A stretch of 64,000 nucleotides of DNA from G032773895 sp965248935. GTDB lineage: Bacteria; Pseudomonadota; Gammaproteobacteria; Pseudomonadales; Cellvibrionaceae. The position numbers and the translations under genes are program-made. The stretch lies in NCBI GenBank assembly GCA_965248935.1, contig OZ252214.1, forward strand, positions 1,116,001 through 1,180,000. Direction: 5' to 3'. Positions 1-8,757 of this stretch are shown piece by piece; the first letter of the stretch is position 1; each line of letters begins with the position of its first letter. The notes beneath the pieces are model-generated. The model saw nothing but the letters and a program-made list of their open reading frames with translations, was not told the origin of the DNA and made no database searches.

Positions 1-282
1 CACCTTTTCCCAATCCGCACCCATTTCTTCGGCCACAACCAAAGGCAACCCAGATTTAATTCCCTGCCCCATTTCCACACGATGAGAAACAATCGATACG
101 ATATTATCGGTGCCAACCTGGATAAATAAATTAACCTTATTCGCAGGTTTGTTCAGTATCCCATGTAGCTTATCTTGAACCTTGGCAGACTTACCACTAA
201 GAATTAACCCGCCAACAGTAATAGCAGATGCGCCTGTGACACCAATAAATGCTCTTCGAGTTATTTTTGCAATTTTACTCAC
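1..282 (-). CDS. iorB: Isoquinoline 1-oxidoreductase-type large subunit, N-terminal part (cut by window edge)
   Basis: This is the first 94 residues of a xanthine-oxidase-family molybdopterin-binding subunit (IorB/AldH type); the rest lies before base 1. The start is GTG at 282, overlapping the last 8 bases of the iorA-like gene, which indicates translational coupling. The N-terminus has a twin-arginine motif (TRRAFIGVTG, residues 8-17) followed by a hydrophobic stretch, as expected for Tat export of the folded cofactor-bound enzyme. The segment IVSHRVEMGQGIKSGLP is the conserved start of the first molybdopterin-binding domain in this family. The substrate cannot be told from this fragment; family members oxidise N-heterocycles or aldehydes. 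Confidence 0.85.
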   Translation of the reverse strand, partial: MSKIAKITRRAFIGVTGASAITVGGLILSGKSAKVQDKLHGILNKPANKVNLFIQVGTDNIVSIVSHRVEMGQGIKSGLPLVVAEEMGADWEKV

Positions 283-754
283 TACTCAACCCTTCCTGAG
301 CTTCTTTTATAGCACTTTTAATACGGGGGTAAGTTCCACAGCGACAAAGGTTTCCCACCATTCCCTTATCAATTTCGCTATCACTTGCATTGGGATGTTC
401 CGCAAGTAACGCCGTTGCACTCACCACCTGACCAGGCTGACAGTAACCACACTGAGGCACATTGTTTGCCTGCCATGCCAATTGCACCCTTTTGGCAGCC
501 TTTTTCACAGGGGAAACCTCCAAGGTTAAACCTTCGATTGTCGTAATGGACTGACCAACCAAAGAACCCACAAGTAAAGAACACGATCGAACAGACTGCC
601 CCCCCAAGATCACCGAACACGCCCCACACTGTCCAATACCACAACCATATTTGGTTCCCGTCAACTGAAGGTGGTCTCTTAATACCCATAAAAGAGGTGT
701 ATTTTCGTCAACGTCGACCTCATGTAGCTTGCCGTTTACATTTAATTTGATCAT
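275..754 (-). CDS. iorA: (2Fe-2S)-binding subunit of a molybdenum hydroxylase (IorA type)
   Basis: A 159-residue protein with two 2Fe-2S clusters that passes electrons from the molybdenum subunit encoded immediately downstream. The plant-type ferredoxin cluster is seen as CGIGQCGACSV near residue 38, and the second cluster as CGYCQPGQV near residue 98 plus CRCGTYPRI near residue 136. Length and order are normal for the family. The ATG at 754 (MIKLNVNGK) is chosen over an in-frame TTG at 763 because it matches the usual IorA start. It overlaps the following large subunit by 8 bases, so the two form one operon. Confidence 0.93.
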   Translation of the reverse strand: MIKLNVNGKLHEVDVDENTPLLWVLRDHLQLTGTKYGCGIGQCGACSVILGGQSVRSCSLLVGSLVGQSITTIEGLTLEVSPVKKAAKRVQLAWQANNVPQCGYCQPGQVVSATALLAEHPNASDSEIDKGMVGNLCRCGTYPRIKSAIKEAQEGLSSE

Positions 755-763
755 AGACCCCAA

Positions 764-1109
764 CCCTCAGAAATCCCGCTTTCCAATCAAGTAATACTGA
801 GCACGCTCTCAACTCAATAAAAGATGTCGTTTGAATGAAAAATGAGACACGAACTATAAAACACAAAGATTAAACAGCTATTAAGTTTGTAAAACTTCTC
901 AATATTTTTGAGAAAGTTTACTTCTCCATTCCAAAAATTGGCATTCTTTCCCCGTAAATTTTCACTTTTCCCTCCTGTATTTGTCGTCACTTAGTGATAT
1001 TGTGAGGCCCACGCAACAAGACACACAAACATATACGCAAAAACATAAGTAAAAATCCAGAAAATTTAACTCGACTCTCACTGTACTAAGACTAAGGGAA
1101 ACCAAGCTA
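764..1109. other. Intergenic region between divergent iorA and asnB-like genes
   Basis: This 346-base AT-rich gap separates divergently transcribed genes and must hold both promoters. An imperfect hairpin (AACTTCTCAA at 893-902 against TTGAGAAAGTT at 908-918) is visible. No confident -35/-10 pair, regulator site or small gene was seen. Confidence 0.4.
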
Positions 1110-3080
1110 GTGTGCGGTATTGCTGGAATAATATCCAATCAATCATTGAGTATAAATATAGAAAAGGCCGCTTTGTCCATGGCGCAAAGCCTCACTCACC
1201 GAGGGCCAGACGGGGCGGGCTACTATTCGGATAACAATGCGCTTCTTGTTCATACCCGCTTAAGTATCATAGACCTTACCGGCGGTGCTCAGCCTATCCA
1301 CAATGAAAACAAATCTATTTGGGTTATATTCAACGGCGAGATTTACAATTTTATCGAATTAAGAGAGGACTTAACCGCCAAGGGTTACAGTTTTTATACA
1401 AAGTCTGATACCGAAGTCATAGTTCATCTCTACCAAGAGTATGGTAATAATTTTATTCAACTTTTAAACGGTCAGTTCGCCATTTGTTTATGGGATAACC
1501 ATAACCAGCGAGGCATTCTTGTTCGAGATAGAGTCGGCATCGCCCCTCTTTATTACACTCAAGAGAACGATTCTCTTGTGTTCGCCTCAGAAATCAAAGC
1601 CATACTCTCTGTACAGAAACAAAAACCAAAACTAAACCTATCTGCATTGGATCAACTTCTCACCTTCTGGGCACCCGTTTCACCCAACACTGTATTTAAC
1701 GGTATCTATGAGCTTTCCCCAGGAGAGATGGCCATTTTTGAGAATGGCAACTTATCCAAACATAAATATTGGGATCTTGAATTTCCAAATCAATCCGAAT
1801 TCGGCCCAATCAATGAAAAAGAAGCTTGCGATAAGGTTCACGACCTATTAATTGACGCCACCCGTTTAAGATTAAGGTCCGATGTACCCGTAGCAGCCTA
1901 TTTATCCGGTGGACTGGACTCATCCATACTTGTCTCTTGCATTAACAATTTTACAGACACCAAGCTCGCCACCTTTTCATTAACCTTTACCGACAAAGAT
2001 ATGGATGAAAGCACCTTTCAAAAACAAATGGTGGACAGGCTCAAAACAGAACACAAAAGTATTACATGCCATGATAAAGACATTGCCAATAATTTCTTGG
2101 ACAGTATTTGGCATATTGAAAGCCCAATTATTCGTACCGCTCCCATCCCTATGGGCATATTATCTGGCCTAGTAAGAGAAAACGATTATAAAGTTGTTTT
2201 AACAGGTGAAGGCGCAGACGAAATTTTTGGTGGTTACGATCTATTTAAAGAGACAAAAATAAGAGCCTTCTGGTCGAAAAACCCAGATTCTAACTGGAGA
2301 CCAATGCTTATTCATCGCCTTTACCCCTATTTGAATCTTGCTCAGGGTAAAGCCAGCAGCTTCCTGCAAAGCTTTTTTGGTGAAGGGGTGGACAAGCCCG
2401 ACTTTCCGCTCTACTCACACATGCCTCGGTGGTTTGCTACCAGTAAAATTAAACAGTTTTATTCTGCCGAAACCAACGAACACTTAGCAAATAATGCAGA
2501 GAAAGAGCTTATATCCACCTTGCCCAGTAACTTCAATCAGTGGGATCTTTTCAATAAAGCTCAGTATTTAGAAGTCAAAACCCTTATGGGCGGCTACTTA
2601 TTGAGTTCACAGGGAGACCGAATGTTAATGAAAAACTCCGTAGAGGGACGTTTTCCTTTCCTCGACCACAGAGTCATTGAATACGCAAATACTCTTAACC
2701 CAAAATTAAAAATGAAAGTACTAAACGAAAAGTATATTTTAAAAAAATCTATGGGAAAATATCTACCGAACGAAATTGTCAACCGCTACAAACAGCCATA
2801 TAGAGCGCCGAATATTCCCTCGTTCTTTGGCAAGCACAAAAGTGAATACGTTGACGAACTACTCTCTCAAGACACACTCAAAAACTACGGTTATTTTGAT
2901 AGTAAAAAAGTATCCATGTTAGTAAAAAAAATTAAAGCGGGAAGGTATGTTGGGCAAAAAGATAATATGGCACTAATTTTTATTTTATCCACTCAATCCT
3001 GGCACAGAATATTCGTTGAAAACTTTCACCAAGAATTAAATTCCAGAACTAAACCTATCAAACTAAAACAAATAAATTAA
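1110..3080 (+). CDS. Class II glutamine amidotransferase / asparagine synthase-like protein
   Basis: A 656-residue AsnB-type enzyme, which takes the amide nitrogen from glutamine and transfers it to an AMP-activated carboxylate. The start must be the GTG at 1110 because it exposes Cys2 (MCGIAG), the N-terminal nucleophile of the Ntn glutaminase domain (about residues 1-190; SLTHRGPDGAG and FNGEIYNF are seen). The synthetase domain carries the pyrophosphate loop SGGLDSS (about 269) and LTGEGADEIFGGY (about 367). All key residues look intact. It heads a same-strand cluster with an acyl carrier protein, an acyl-AMP ligase and an NAD-synthase-like enzyme. That context suggests amidation of a special metabolite or glycan rather than housekeeping asparagine synthesis, which is inference. 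Confidence 0.9.
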   Translation: MCGIAGIISNQSLSINIEKAALSMAQSLTHRGPDGAGYYSDNNALLVHTRLSIIDLTGGAQPIHNENKSIWVIFNGEIYNFIELREDLTAKGYSFYTKSDTEVIVHLYQEYGNNFIQLLNGQFAICLWDNHNQRGILVRDRVGIAPLYYTQENDSLVFASEIKAILSVQKQKPKLNLSALDQLLTFWAPVSPNTVFNGIYELSPGEMAIFENGNLSKHKYWDLEFPNQSEFGPINEKEACDKVHDLLIDATRLRLRSDVPVAAYLSGGLDSSILVSCINNFTDTKLATFSLTFTDKDMDESTFQKQMVDRLKTEHKSITCHDKDIANNFLDSIWHIESPIIRTAPIPMGILSGLVRENDYKVVLTGEGADEIFGGYDLFKETKIRAFWSKNPDSNWRPMLIHRLYPYLNLAQGKASSFLQSFFGEGVDKPDFPLYSHMPRWFATSKIKQFYSAETNEHLANNAEKELISTLPSNFNQWDLFNKAQYLEVKTLMGGYLLSSQGDRMLMKNSVEGRFPFLDHRVIEYANTLNPKLKMKVLNEKYILKKSMGKYLPNEIVNRYKQPYRAPNIPSFFGKHKSEYVDELLSQDTLKNYGYFDSKKVSMLVKKIKAGRYVGQKDNMALIFILSTQSWHRIFVENFHQELNSRTKPIKLKQIN

Positions 3081-3101
3081 ACATTTAATAGGGAAAAATT
3101 A

Positions 3102-3347
3102 ATGTCTACTGAAGAGAAACTACGAACATATATTTTAGAAAATTATCTTTTTACTAACAATGAATCTCAATTAAACAATACCGATTCTTTCATGAAAAAA
3201 GGCATTCTTGATTCTACCGGAATCATGGAATTGATTTTTTTTATCGAGGGAGAATTTAGCATACAAATTGCTGACGAAGAAATGATCCCTGAAAATCTAG
3301 ACTCAATTAACAACCTAATTTCCTTCATTGAAAAAAAATTAGTTTAA
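3102..3347 (+). CDS. Acyl carrier protein (free-standing)
   Basis: An 81-residue phosphopantetheine-binding protein. The attachment serine is Ser38 in GILDSTGIMEL, the typical DS(L/T) site at the start of helix II. The overall acidic, helical pattern and length fit a discrete ACP. It lies 21 bases after the amidotransferase and 6 bases before the acyl-AMP ligase, so the ligase is its likely loading enzyme. It is strongly AT-rich, like the ligase. It is clearly different from the fatty-acid AcpP, which is more conserved, and is probably dedicated to this cluster. Confidence 0.9.
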   Translation: MSTEEKLRTYILENYLFTNNESQLNNTDSFMKKGILDSTGIMELIFFIEGEFSIQIADEEMIPENLDSINNLISFIEKKLV

Positions 3348-3353
3348 TTATTA

Positions 3354-4814
3354 ATGAAAACATTACTCGATCAATTTTTTACAAGTGCAGAAACTTATTC
3401 TGACAAAACAGCCATTATTCAAAATAATGATATAATTAGTTATGCTGAGCTGACATGCAATACTCATACTATTGCCTCCTGTTTAATAAAGAAAGGGATA
3501 ACCAAAGGTGATCGAATAGCATTATTAATGGATAATAGTGCGGCCTACATTGCAACTTACTACGCAATATGGGAAGTCGGCGGTATTGCAGTGGCTTTTA
3601 ATACAGCACTTATGATTTCTGATATTGATAATTTATGCAAACATTCTGAAACAAAATTACTTATCCATGACAAGCACTTCAACGTTGAAACACTCTCTAT
3701 CAATACGCAAAATTTTTCCGACATTGAGCTTTCTGAAAACAGAACAAGCCCAAAGATAGCTCTCCCAAAAACCGAAGACTTAGCGTCGATTATTTATACC
3801 TCTGGCACCACAGGACAACCTAAAGGCGTAACCCTGTCACACAAAAATCTTGCAAGTAACATTCAATCGATTACCGAATATTTAAAAATAAATACTAATG
3901 ATAGAGTTATGTGTGTACTACCTTTTTTCTATTCATACGGCAATTCAGTTTTACATAGCCACCTTACCAAGGGCGCATCCCTAGTATTGGAAAATTCGTT
4001 TATGTACCCACAGAAAATACTGGATAAAATGGTAGACACAAAAGTCACTGGTTTTTCCGGGGTACCATCGACTTACGTAATTTTACTAGATAAAACTAAA
4101 TTAGAAAAAATAAAAATCCCTTCACTAAGATACCTAACTCAAGCAGGCGGAGCTATGCCGGCTTCAGATATTACACAATTAACCTTAGCTTGGCCCAATA
4201 TTGATTTTTTTGTTATGTACGGCCAAACAGAAGCTAGCGCACGCTTGACCTATTTACCACCTAAAAACCTCCAAAATAAAACACGCTCAGCGGGCATTGC
4301 CATTCCTGGCGTAAAAATTGAAATACGTAACAAACAAAATAAGGTTTGTAAAACAAAGGAACAGGGAGAAATCTGCGCCCGAGGCGACAACCTTATGATA
4401 GGTTATTGGCGCAATCAAAAAGAGACAGATAAAACAATAAAAGATGGCTGGCTTTATACCGGAGATATTGGCTATTGCGATGAAGACGGATACATATACA
4501 TTGTAGGCCGAAATAAAGAAATGATAAAAACAGGCGCACACAGAATCGCACCAAGAGAAATTGAAGAAAAGATCGTTGAGTTACCCGGCATATCTGAAGT
4601 AGCAATCATTGGTATTGCAGATAGAATTATGGGCCAGACAATAAAAGCTTTTATTGTGTATAGCAATAAAAACACAAAAAACATAGAAGCAAAGGACATT
4701 ATGAGACATTGCAAACAAAACCTAGCAACGTACAAAATTCCTAAACACATAGAATTTGTAGAAAAATTACCAAAAACAGCTTCAGGAAAGGTCAAAAAAC
4801 ATTTGTTAAAGTAA
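3354..4814 (+). CDS. AMP-dependent acyl ligase (acyl-CoA synthetase / acyl-ACP ligase superfamily)
   Basis: A 486-residue adenylating enzyme of the ANL superfamily. The P-loop IIYTSGTTGQPKGVTLSH lies at about residues 147-164, the aromatic/acidic motif YGQTEASARL near 288, the hinge region DGWLYTGDIG and GRNKEMIKTGAHRIAP near 365-400, and the catalytic C-terminal lysine in PKTASGKVKK. All catalytic motifs are present, so it should be active. Because it directly follows a free-standing ACP, it probably loads an acyl or aminoacyl group onto that ACP rather than onto CoA; this is inference. The gene is AT-rich compared with the flanking ones, which could mean horizontal acquisition. Confidence 0.9.
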   Translation: MKTLLDQFFTSAETYSDKTAIIQNNDIISYAELTCNTHTIASCLIKKGITKGDRIALLMDNSAAYIATYYAIWEVGGIAVAFNTALMISDIDNLCKHSETKLLIHDKHFNVETLSINTQNFSDIELSENRTSPKIALPKTEDLASIIYTSGTTGQPKGVTLSHKNLASNIQSITEYLKINTNDRVMCVLPFFYSYGNSVLHSHLTKGASLVLENSFMYPQKILDKMVDTKVTGFSGVPSTYVILLDKTKLEKIKIPSLRYLTQAGGAMPASDITQLTLAWPNIDFFVMYGQTEASARLTYLPPKNLQNKTRSAGIAIPGVKIEIRNKQNKVCKTKEQGEICARGDNLMIGYWRNQKETDKTIKDGWLYTGDIGYCDEDGYIYIVGRNKEMIKTGAHRIAPREIEEKIVELPGISEVAIIGIADRIMGQTIKAFIVYSNKNTKNIEAKDIMRHCKQNLATYKIPKHIEFVEKLPKTASGKVKKHLLK

Positions 4815-4858
4815 CAAAAAATTATATTAAATTTACCCAAAAAGTTGAGGGAATGATT

Positions 4859-5863
4859 GTGACGGTTTATATCGATGCAGTAATAGAAGAACTGATTGGC
4901 TTTGACAAAGACAAAATGCTAGAAAAAATTACAACTCAAATACGCGATATATTAAGAACAAAATTACATCGCCGTGGTTTTGTTGTGGCTATTTCGGGTG
5001 GCATTGATAGCTCTTGTTCTGCGGCACTAGCAGTTAAAACCCTTGGCAAAGACAAAGTGCTTGGTCTTCTGCTCCCCGAAAAAGATTCATCTTCATTCAG
5101 CAGTGAACGCGGCAAAATGTTAGCTGAACATCTAGGTATAGACTACCTTAAACACGATATTGCGCCAACTCTTGAAGCCATCGGTTGCTATAAATGGAGA
5201 GACGAAGCAATTCAAACGACATTCCCTGAATACGGCGAAGGCTGGAAAAATAAAATCGTTATCGAAGGAGGCACAAGCGGCCAAATTAATCGCTTTAAAT
5301 TAGTTGTGCAAAACCCAGATGGTGAACTCTTTGATAAACGTCTTGGTTTGAAAGAATATTTAACTATTGTTGCTGCAACTAACTATAAGCAACGTATTCG
5401 TAAAAATATTGAATTCTTTCACGCGGATCGTTTGAATTACGCCGTTGTAGGCACACCAAACCGCGTTGAATATGACCAAGGTTTCTTTGTTAAAAACGGT
5501 GACGGTTCTGCTGACATCAAGCCTATTTCTCATCTATACAAATCACAGGTTTATGCTATGGCCCGTCATATGGATCTACCAAATGAAATCTGTAATGCTG
5601 TCCCAACCACAGATACTTACAGCCTTGCACAAGGCCAGGACGAGTTTTACTACGCCCTTCCATACAAAGAAATGGATGTAGCATTATGGTGTTTGAATAA
5701 CGACAAACCTACCAGCTTCCTTGCGGAGAAACTAGAAATCCCAGAGGAACACGCTAAATACATTTACAACGATATAAAAACCAAGCGCAGAACTACAGCA
5801 GTGCTTCACTGGCAAGGGCTAACTCTTGAAAAAGTTGAAGGACCGATTACTTCCGGTCAATAA
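4859..5863 (+). CDS. NAD(+) synthase-family ATP-pyrophosphatase
   Basis: A protein of about 334 residues with the adenine-nucleotide alpha-hydrolase signature AISGGIDSSCSAAL (about residues 43-56) and the NadE pattern NRVEYDQGFFVKNGDG and DIKPISHLYKSQV. It lacks a nitrilase domain, so it would use ammonia or ammonia channelled from a glutaminase. It is longer than the roughly 275-residue housekeeping NadE, with an insertion around residues 105-160. A GTG at 4859 has a GAGG ribosome site 8 bases upstream and is preferred to the ATG at 4853, which is only 2 bases from it. Its place beside an AsnB-like enzyme and an ACP-ligase pair raises the possibility of amide formation on a non-NAD substrate. 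NAD synthesis remains the simplest reading. Confidence 0.82.
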   Translation: MTVYIDAVIEELIGFDKDKMLEKITTQIRDILRTKLHRRGFVVAISGGIDSSCSAALAVKTLGKDKVLGLLLPEKDSSSFSSERGKMLAEHLGIDYLKHDIAPTLEAIGCYKWRDEAIQTTFPEYGEGWKNKIVIEGGTSGQINRFKLVVQNPDGELFDKRLGLKEYLTIVAATNYKQRIRKNIEFFHADRLNYAVVGTPNRVEYDQGFFVKNGDGSADIKPISHLYKSQVYAMARHMDLPNEICNAVPTTDTYSLAQGQDEFYYALPYKEMDVALWCLNNDKPTSFLAEKLEIPEEHAKYIYNDIKTKRRTTAVLHWQGLTLEKVEGPITSGQ

Positions 5864-5885
5864 TATTGTCTGGCCTATTAATACT

Positions 5886-5932
5886 CACTAAACTATTAAT
5901 ATTAAACCCAAGTTTAGTGTTAAACCCAAGTT
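5886..5932. repeat. Direct and inverted repeats between the NAD-synthase and GNAT-like genes
   Basis: A 13-base direct repeat TTAAACCCAAGTT occurs at 5902-5914 and 5920-5932 with an 18-base period. Overlapping it is an inverted repeat CACTAAAC (5886-5893) / GTTTAGTG (5912-5919). There is no T-run, so this is not a classical terminator; it could be an operator or a processed 3' end. Confidence 0.55.
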
Positions 5933-6059
5933 CCCAGACCATAGTATGGTAATATTCTACTAACTCAGCAACAGAACCTCTGTGGGTTAATAGTTAGACG
6001 ATCTTTAGATGGCTCTTATTTAAGGGTTTTTTTTAAAATTAAAAAGACGGCGAATAAAA

Positions 6060-7118
6060 GTGACTAACGGGCTCTCCTCCTACATAGTAAATATTGAAGA
6101 CCACACGCAACTTGGCAACCAAGTCGTAGACCTTTGGGTACAGCAAGGCAATCCCCGCGAAGTATATGAAAAACGCTTCCAGTGGTTTTATATGAAAAAC
6201 CCTCTGCCCAAAGTAACTATGTACACCTTACGTAAAAACGAAGAAAGCCTTTTGCTAGGCACCAAAACCATTATGTCCAGAGAGTGGCAATACAAAGGCT
6301 CAGTCGCAAATATTGCTGTATTCGGCGATTTTTTTGTTGATGAGAAACACCGCTCACTAGGTCCAGCATTAAAACTCCTAAAGGCCGCTATCGAAACCTC
6401 CAGGGTCAAACAGGACTTACTCTATGGTTTTCCAAACCAAAAAGCGGAGCCTGTATTTAAGAAAGCCGGGTTTAAAAATACTGGCCATCTTATCCGCTAC
6501 TCAAGAGTTATTCTAACCAGCGACCTATTTGAACAACATTCAAAATTAAACAAAGTCGCTTTCATCTCTCCCTTAGTGGACTTCGTATTAGGAGCTTACC
6601 TAAAGTTAGCCTGTGCCATAACCACCAACTATACCTTGCGTGAAGAAATGTCCGCAGACAGTCGTTTTGACGACCTGTGGGAAGCTGCAAAAGATAAATA
6701 CACCGCAATTGGGCAGCGAGATGCACGCTATATTAATTGGCGCGCTCTCGCCTTCCCCAAAAAAGATATGAAACTCGTTTCTTTTAGCCGCCCAAATACA
6801 GAGGACTTACAAGCTTACGTGGTCTACTGCACTGACCGAAAAGGCCATTTCTGGGTCGATGATATTCTCTGTAAAAATGGCGTGAGCCAACTTAAAAGCG
6901 TGATGATGAAGTTCTTCAGTTACGCCCAAGAAAATGGTGCCAAAACGGTATCTTTTTGCTTTTCTGGAGGTGAAGAAACCATCAAAATTTTAAGAAGCTT
7001 AGCAATGCAACCACGGGAAAGCCGCCCCATATACGGAATCAGTGGTAACAATGACAAATACCAGCTTGAAGACTTTGTAAAAAACGCTTATTTAACCAAT
7101 TTGGATGAAGACCAGTAA
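6060..7118 (+). CDS. GNAT-fold acyltransferase-like protein
   Basis: A 352-residue protein with a GTG start at 6060. The N-terminal half has the GNAT acetyl-CoA-binding pattern (VFGDFFVDEKHRSLGPALKL, where RSLGPA occupies the place of the usual Q/RxxGxG/A loop), followed by FPNQKAEPVFKKAGFK near residue 125. The C-terminal half looks like a second, degenerate acyltransferase-like domain, as in FemAB-like or two-domain GNAT proteins found in exopolysaccharide loci. It is on the same strand as the ACP/ligase/amidotransferase genes, 196 bases after the last one, so membership of that cluster is possible but not shown. It could transfer the group carried by the ACP; that is speculation. Confidence 0.7.
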   Translation: MTNGLSSYIVNIEDHTQLGNQVVDLWVQQGNPREVYEKRFQWFYMKNPLPKVTMYTLRKNEESLLLGTKTIMSREWQYKGSVANIAVFGDFFVDEKHRSLGPALKLLKAAIETSRVKQDLLYGFPNQKAEPVFKKAGFKNTGHLIRYSRVILTSDLFEQHSKLNKVAFISPLVDFVLGAYLKLACAITTNYTLREEMSADSRFDDLWEAAKDKYTAIGQRDARYINWRALAFPKKDMKLVSFSRPNTEDLQAYVVYCTDRKGHFWVDDILCKNGVSQLKSVMMKFFSYAQENGAKTVSFCFSGGEETIKILRSLAMQPRESRPIYGISGNNDKYQLEDFVKNAYLTNLDEDQ

Positions 7119-7359
7119 AAGTTCGGCAGACACATTCTACAGCCTCTTTTATTTTATACAGAGTTTACGACGTTTAATCACTTTTTCGAAGCTTTTAAGC
7201 ATGGCTATGCAAGATAGTAAAAAATAAAGAATACTATTAGGGAAGACAGTTTAAAGTAAAGAGAAGGATGCGATAACAGGCTTTTTCAACCGCCCTCCTT
7301 CTGAACAGCTACAACTTGAACTTTTACCTTACTCCTTATCCAGCCGCTCATTGATAATG

Positions 7360-7396
7360 GCAGAGCAAACATAACCTATTGGTTTCTTTGCTCTGC
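7360..7396 (-). terminator. Hairpin just downstream of the DUF1330 gene
   Basis: A perfect 10-base-pair stem, GCAGAGCAAA (7360-7369) against TTTGCTCTGC (7387-7396), with a 17-base loop lies 10 bases beyond the stop of the minus-strand DUF1330 gene. No strong T-run follows, so it may be a weak terminator or mRNA-stabilising hairpin. Confidence 0.5.
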
Positions 7397-7405
7397 AAAG
7401 AATCG

Positions 7406-7693
7406 CTATACCCCATCAACTAATAGTAATTCAAAATGAGAACCTGTTTGTCGTAATGTCACTAGCTGTTGATTCTCCGCGTCATTGTACCAATTGTTGG
7501 CCGCTATACGATCAGGAAATTCGATAGTAACCAGTACATTCGGAGTTTCAGCAGTACCTTCAAGCTGAGTAGGCTGGCCTTTAGCAATAATTTTCCCTTC
7601 ATACTTACTTAATAATGGAGCTATCCTGGAAGTATACTCCTCCATCCAATCTGTATTTATAATGGTAAGCTGGCCAATAGCGTAAGCTGACAT
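7406..7693 (-). CDS. DUF1330 family protein
   Basis: A 95-residue soluble protein of the DUF1330 family (dimeric alpha/beta barrel fold, function unknown). The family pattern is visible: AYAIGQLTI at the start, a central GKIIAKGQPTQLEG, and VTIEFPDRIAANNWYNDAENQ, which corresponds to the conserved F-P-x-x-x-x-A-x-x-W-Y segment. A single hairpin lies after it. It is divergent from the LysR regulator starting at 7840, with 146 bases between the starts, and LysR proteins often control their divergent neighbour, so this is the likely target. Confidence 0.85.
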   Translation of the reverse strand: MSAYAIGQLTIINTDWMEEYTSRIAPLLSKYEGKIIAKGQPTQLEGTAETPNVLVTIEFPDRIAANNWYNDAENQQLVTLRQTGSHFELLLVDGV

Positions 7694-7839
7694 AAAGTGT
7701 CCTCTTCTTAAGGTTGATTCAATAAGTGGTTATCTTCAATTTTAGATGTACGTTGCGCTGATCTGGGGCCTACTATACGACTCGATGGAGTTTGCGTATA
7801 TTATCAATTTTTTCACATATGCTGTGCAATAATGCACGG

Positions 7840-8742
7840 ATGACTGATTGGGATGATTTACGTTACTTTCTCGCCGTTGCCCGTGAAGGCAATGTGACTG
7901 CAGCTTCTAGCCATTTAAAGGTGAATCACTCGACCGTATCTCGCCGTATTTCAGCAATGGAAGCCAGGCATGGTGTTCGCTTATTCGAGCGACTACCCAA
8001 CGGATATAAACTCACTTCGGCTGGCGATAATATTTTCCAACTCACCCAGGAAATAGAAGAAAAAAGCTTACAGGTGGAGCGTTTATTATTTGCTCAGGAT
8101 AGCCGCTTACAGGGTAAACTAAATATCACCTTACCCCACGATATGGCTAACCACTGTATCCTGCCATACTTTAATAGTTTCACCCATTCCTATCCAGACA
8201 TCGATATAAACTATATTGTTAGCCCTAGGTTAAAAAACTTAAATGCTAGAGAAGCAGATATTGCCATACGCCTAACTGCATCACCTCCAGATTACTTAAT
8301 AGGGAAAAAGGTAGCCAATCTACGCCACGGTATTTATCGGTCATCCTTATACTCCACTAAACCCAGTAACGAAGATAGGCTTATTCTGTGGCACTTTGAA
8401 CAAGAGAAGCCCAAATGGGTTAAGCAATATTTTCCCAATGCACAGGTTGCTATGCGTGTAGATGACTTAGCATCGATGTATGCAGCGGTTAAAGCCGGCG
8501 TCGGTTTAGCACGTATGCCCTGTTATTTACCGGATGTACATGCAGATGAGCATATATTTCGCTTGGACTTAGCGCTAAAACCTTCAACCTGGGGTGTTTG
8601 GGTTCTAAGCCACAAAGACTTACGTGATACTCGGCGAGTTAAAATTTGCAAAGATTTTTTAAATGATATTTTGATCCGTCAAAAAGCATTATTTGAGGGA
8701 GAGCTTTCAGTCTATTCAGAAAAGAAGCTCCCCAAAAGTTAA
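7840..8742 (+). CDS. LysR-family transcriptional regulator
   Basis: A 300-residue regulator with the N-terminal winged helix-turn-helix (TDWDDLRYFLAVAREGNV, then AASSHLKVNHSTVSRRIS, residues about 2-50) and a C-terminal LysR substrate-binding domain with an ADIAIRL motif near residue 147. The frame is open upstream to a TTG at 7792 and an ATG at 7819, but the ATG at 7840 gives the canonical start of this subfamily. It is transcribed away from the DUF1330 gene and converges with the nar operon end. The effector is unknown. Confidence 0.9.
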   Translation: MTDWDDLRYFLAVAREGNVTAASSHLKVNHSTVSRRISAMEARHGVRLFERLPNGYKLTSAGDNIFQLTQEIEEKSLQVERLLFAQDSRLQGKLNITLPHDMANHCILPYFNSFTHSYPDIDINYIVSPRLKNLNAREADIAIRLTASPPDYLIGKKVANLRHGIYRSSLYSTKPSNEDRLILWHFEQEKPKWVKQYFPNAQVAMRVDDLASMYAAVKAGVGLARMPCYLPDVHADEHIFRLDLALKPSTWGVWVLSHKDLRDTRRVKICKDFLNDILIRQKALFEGELSVYSEKKLPKS

Positions 8743-8757
8743 GAGTAGCGCTTTATA

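Noticed and set aside
1110..5863. Reading the cluster as an exosortase/PEP-CTERM polysaccharide locus
   Set aside because: Amidotransferase and ligase genes occur in such loci, but no exosortase, glycosyltransferase or PEP-CTERM gene is present here.
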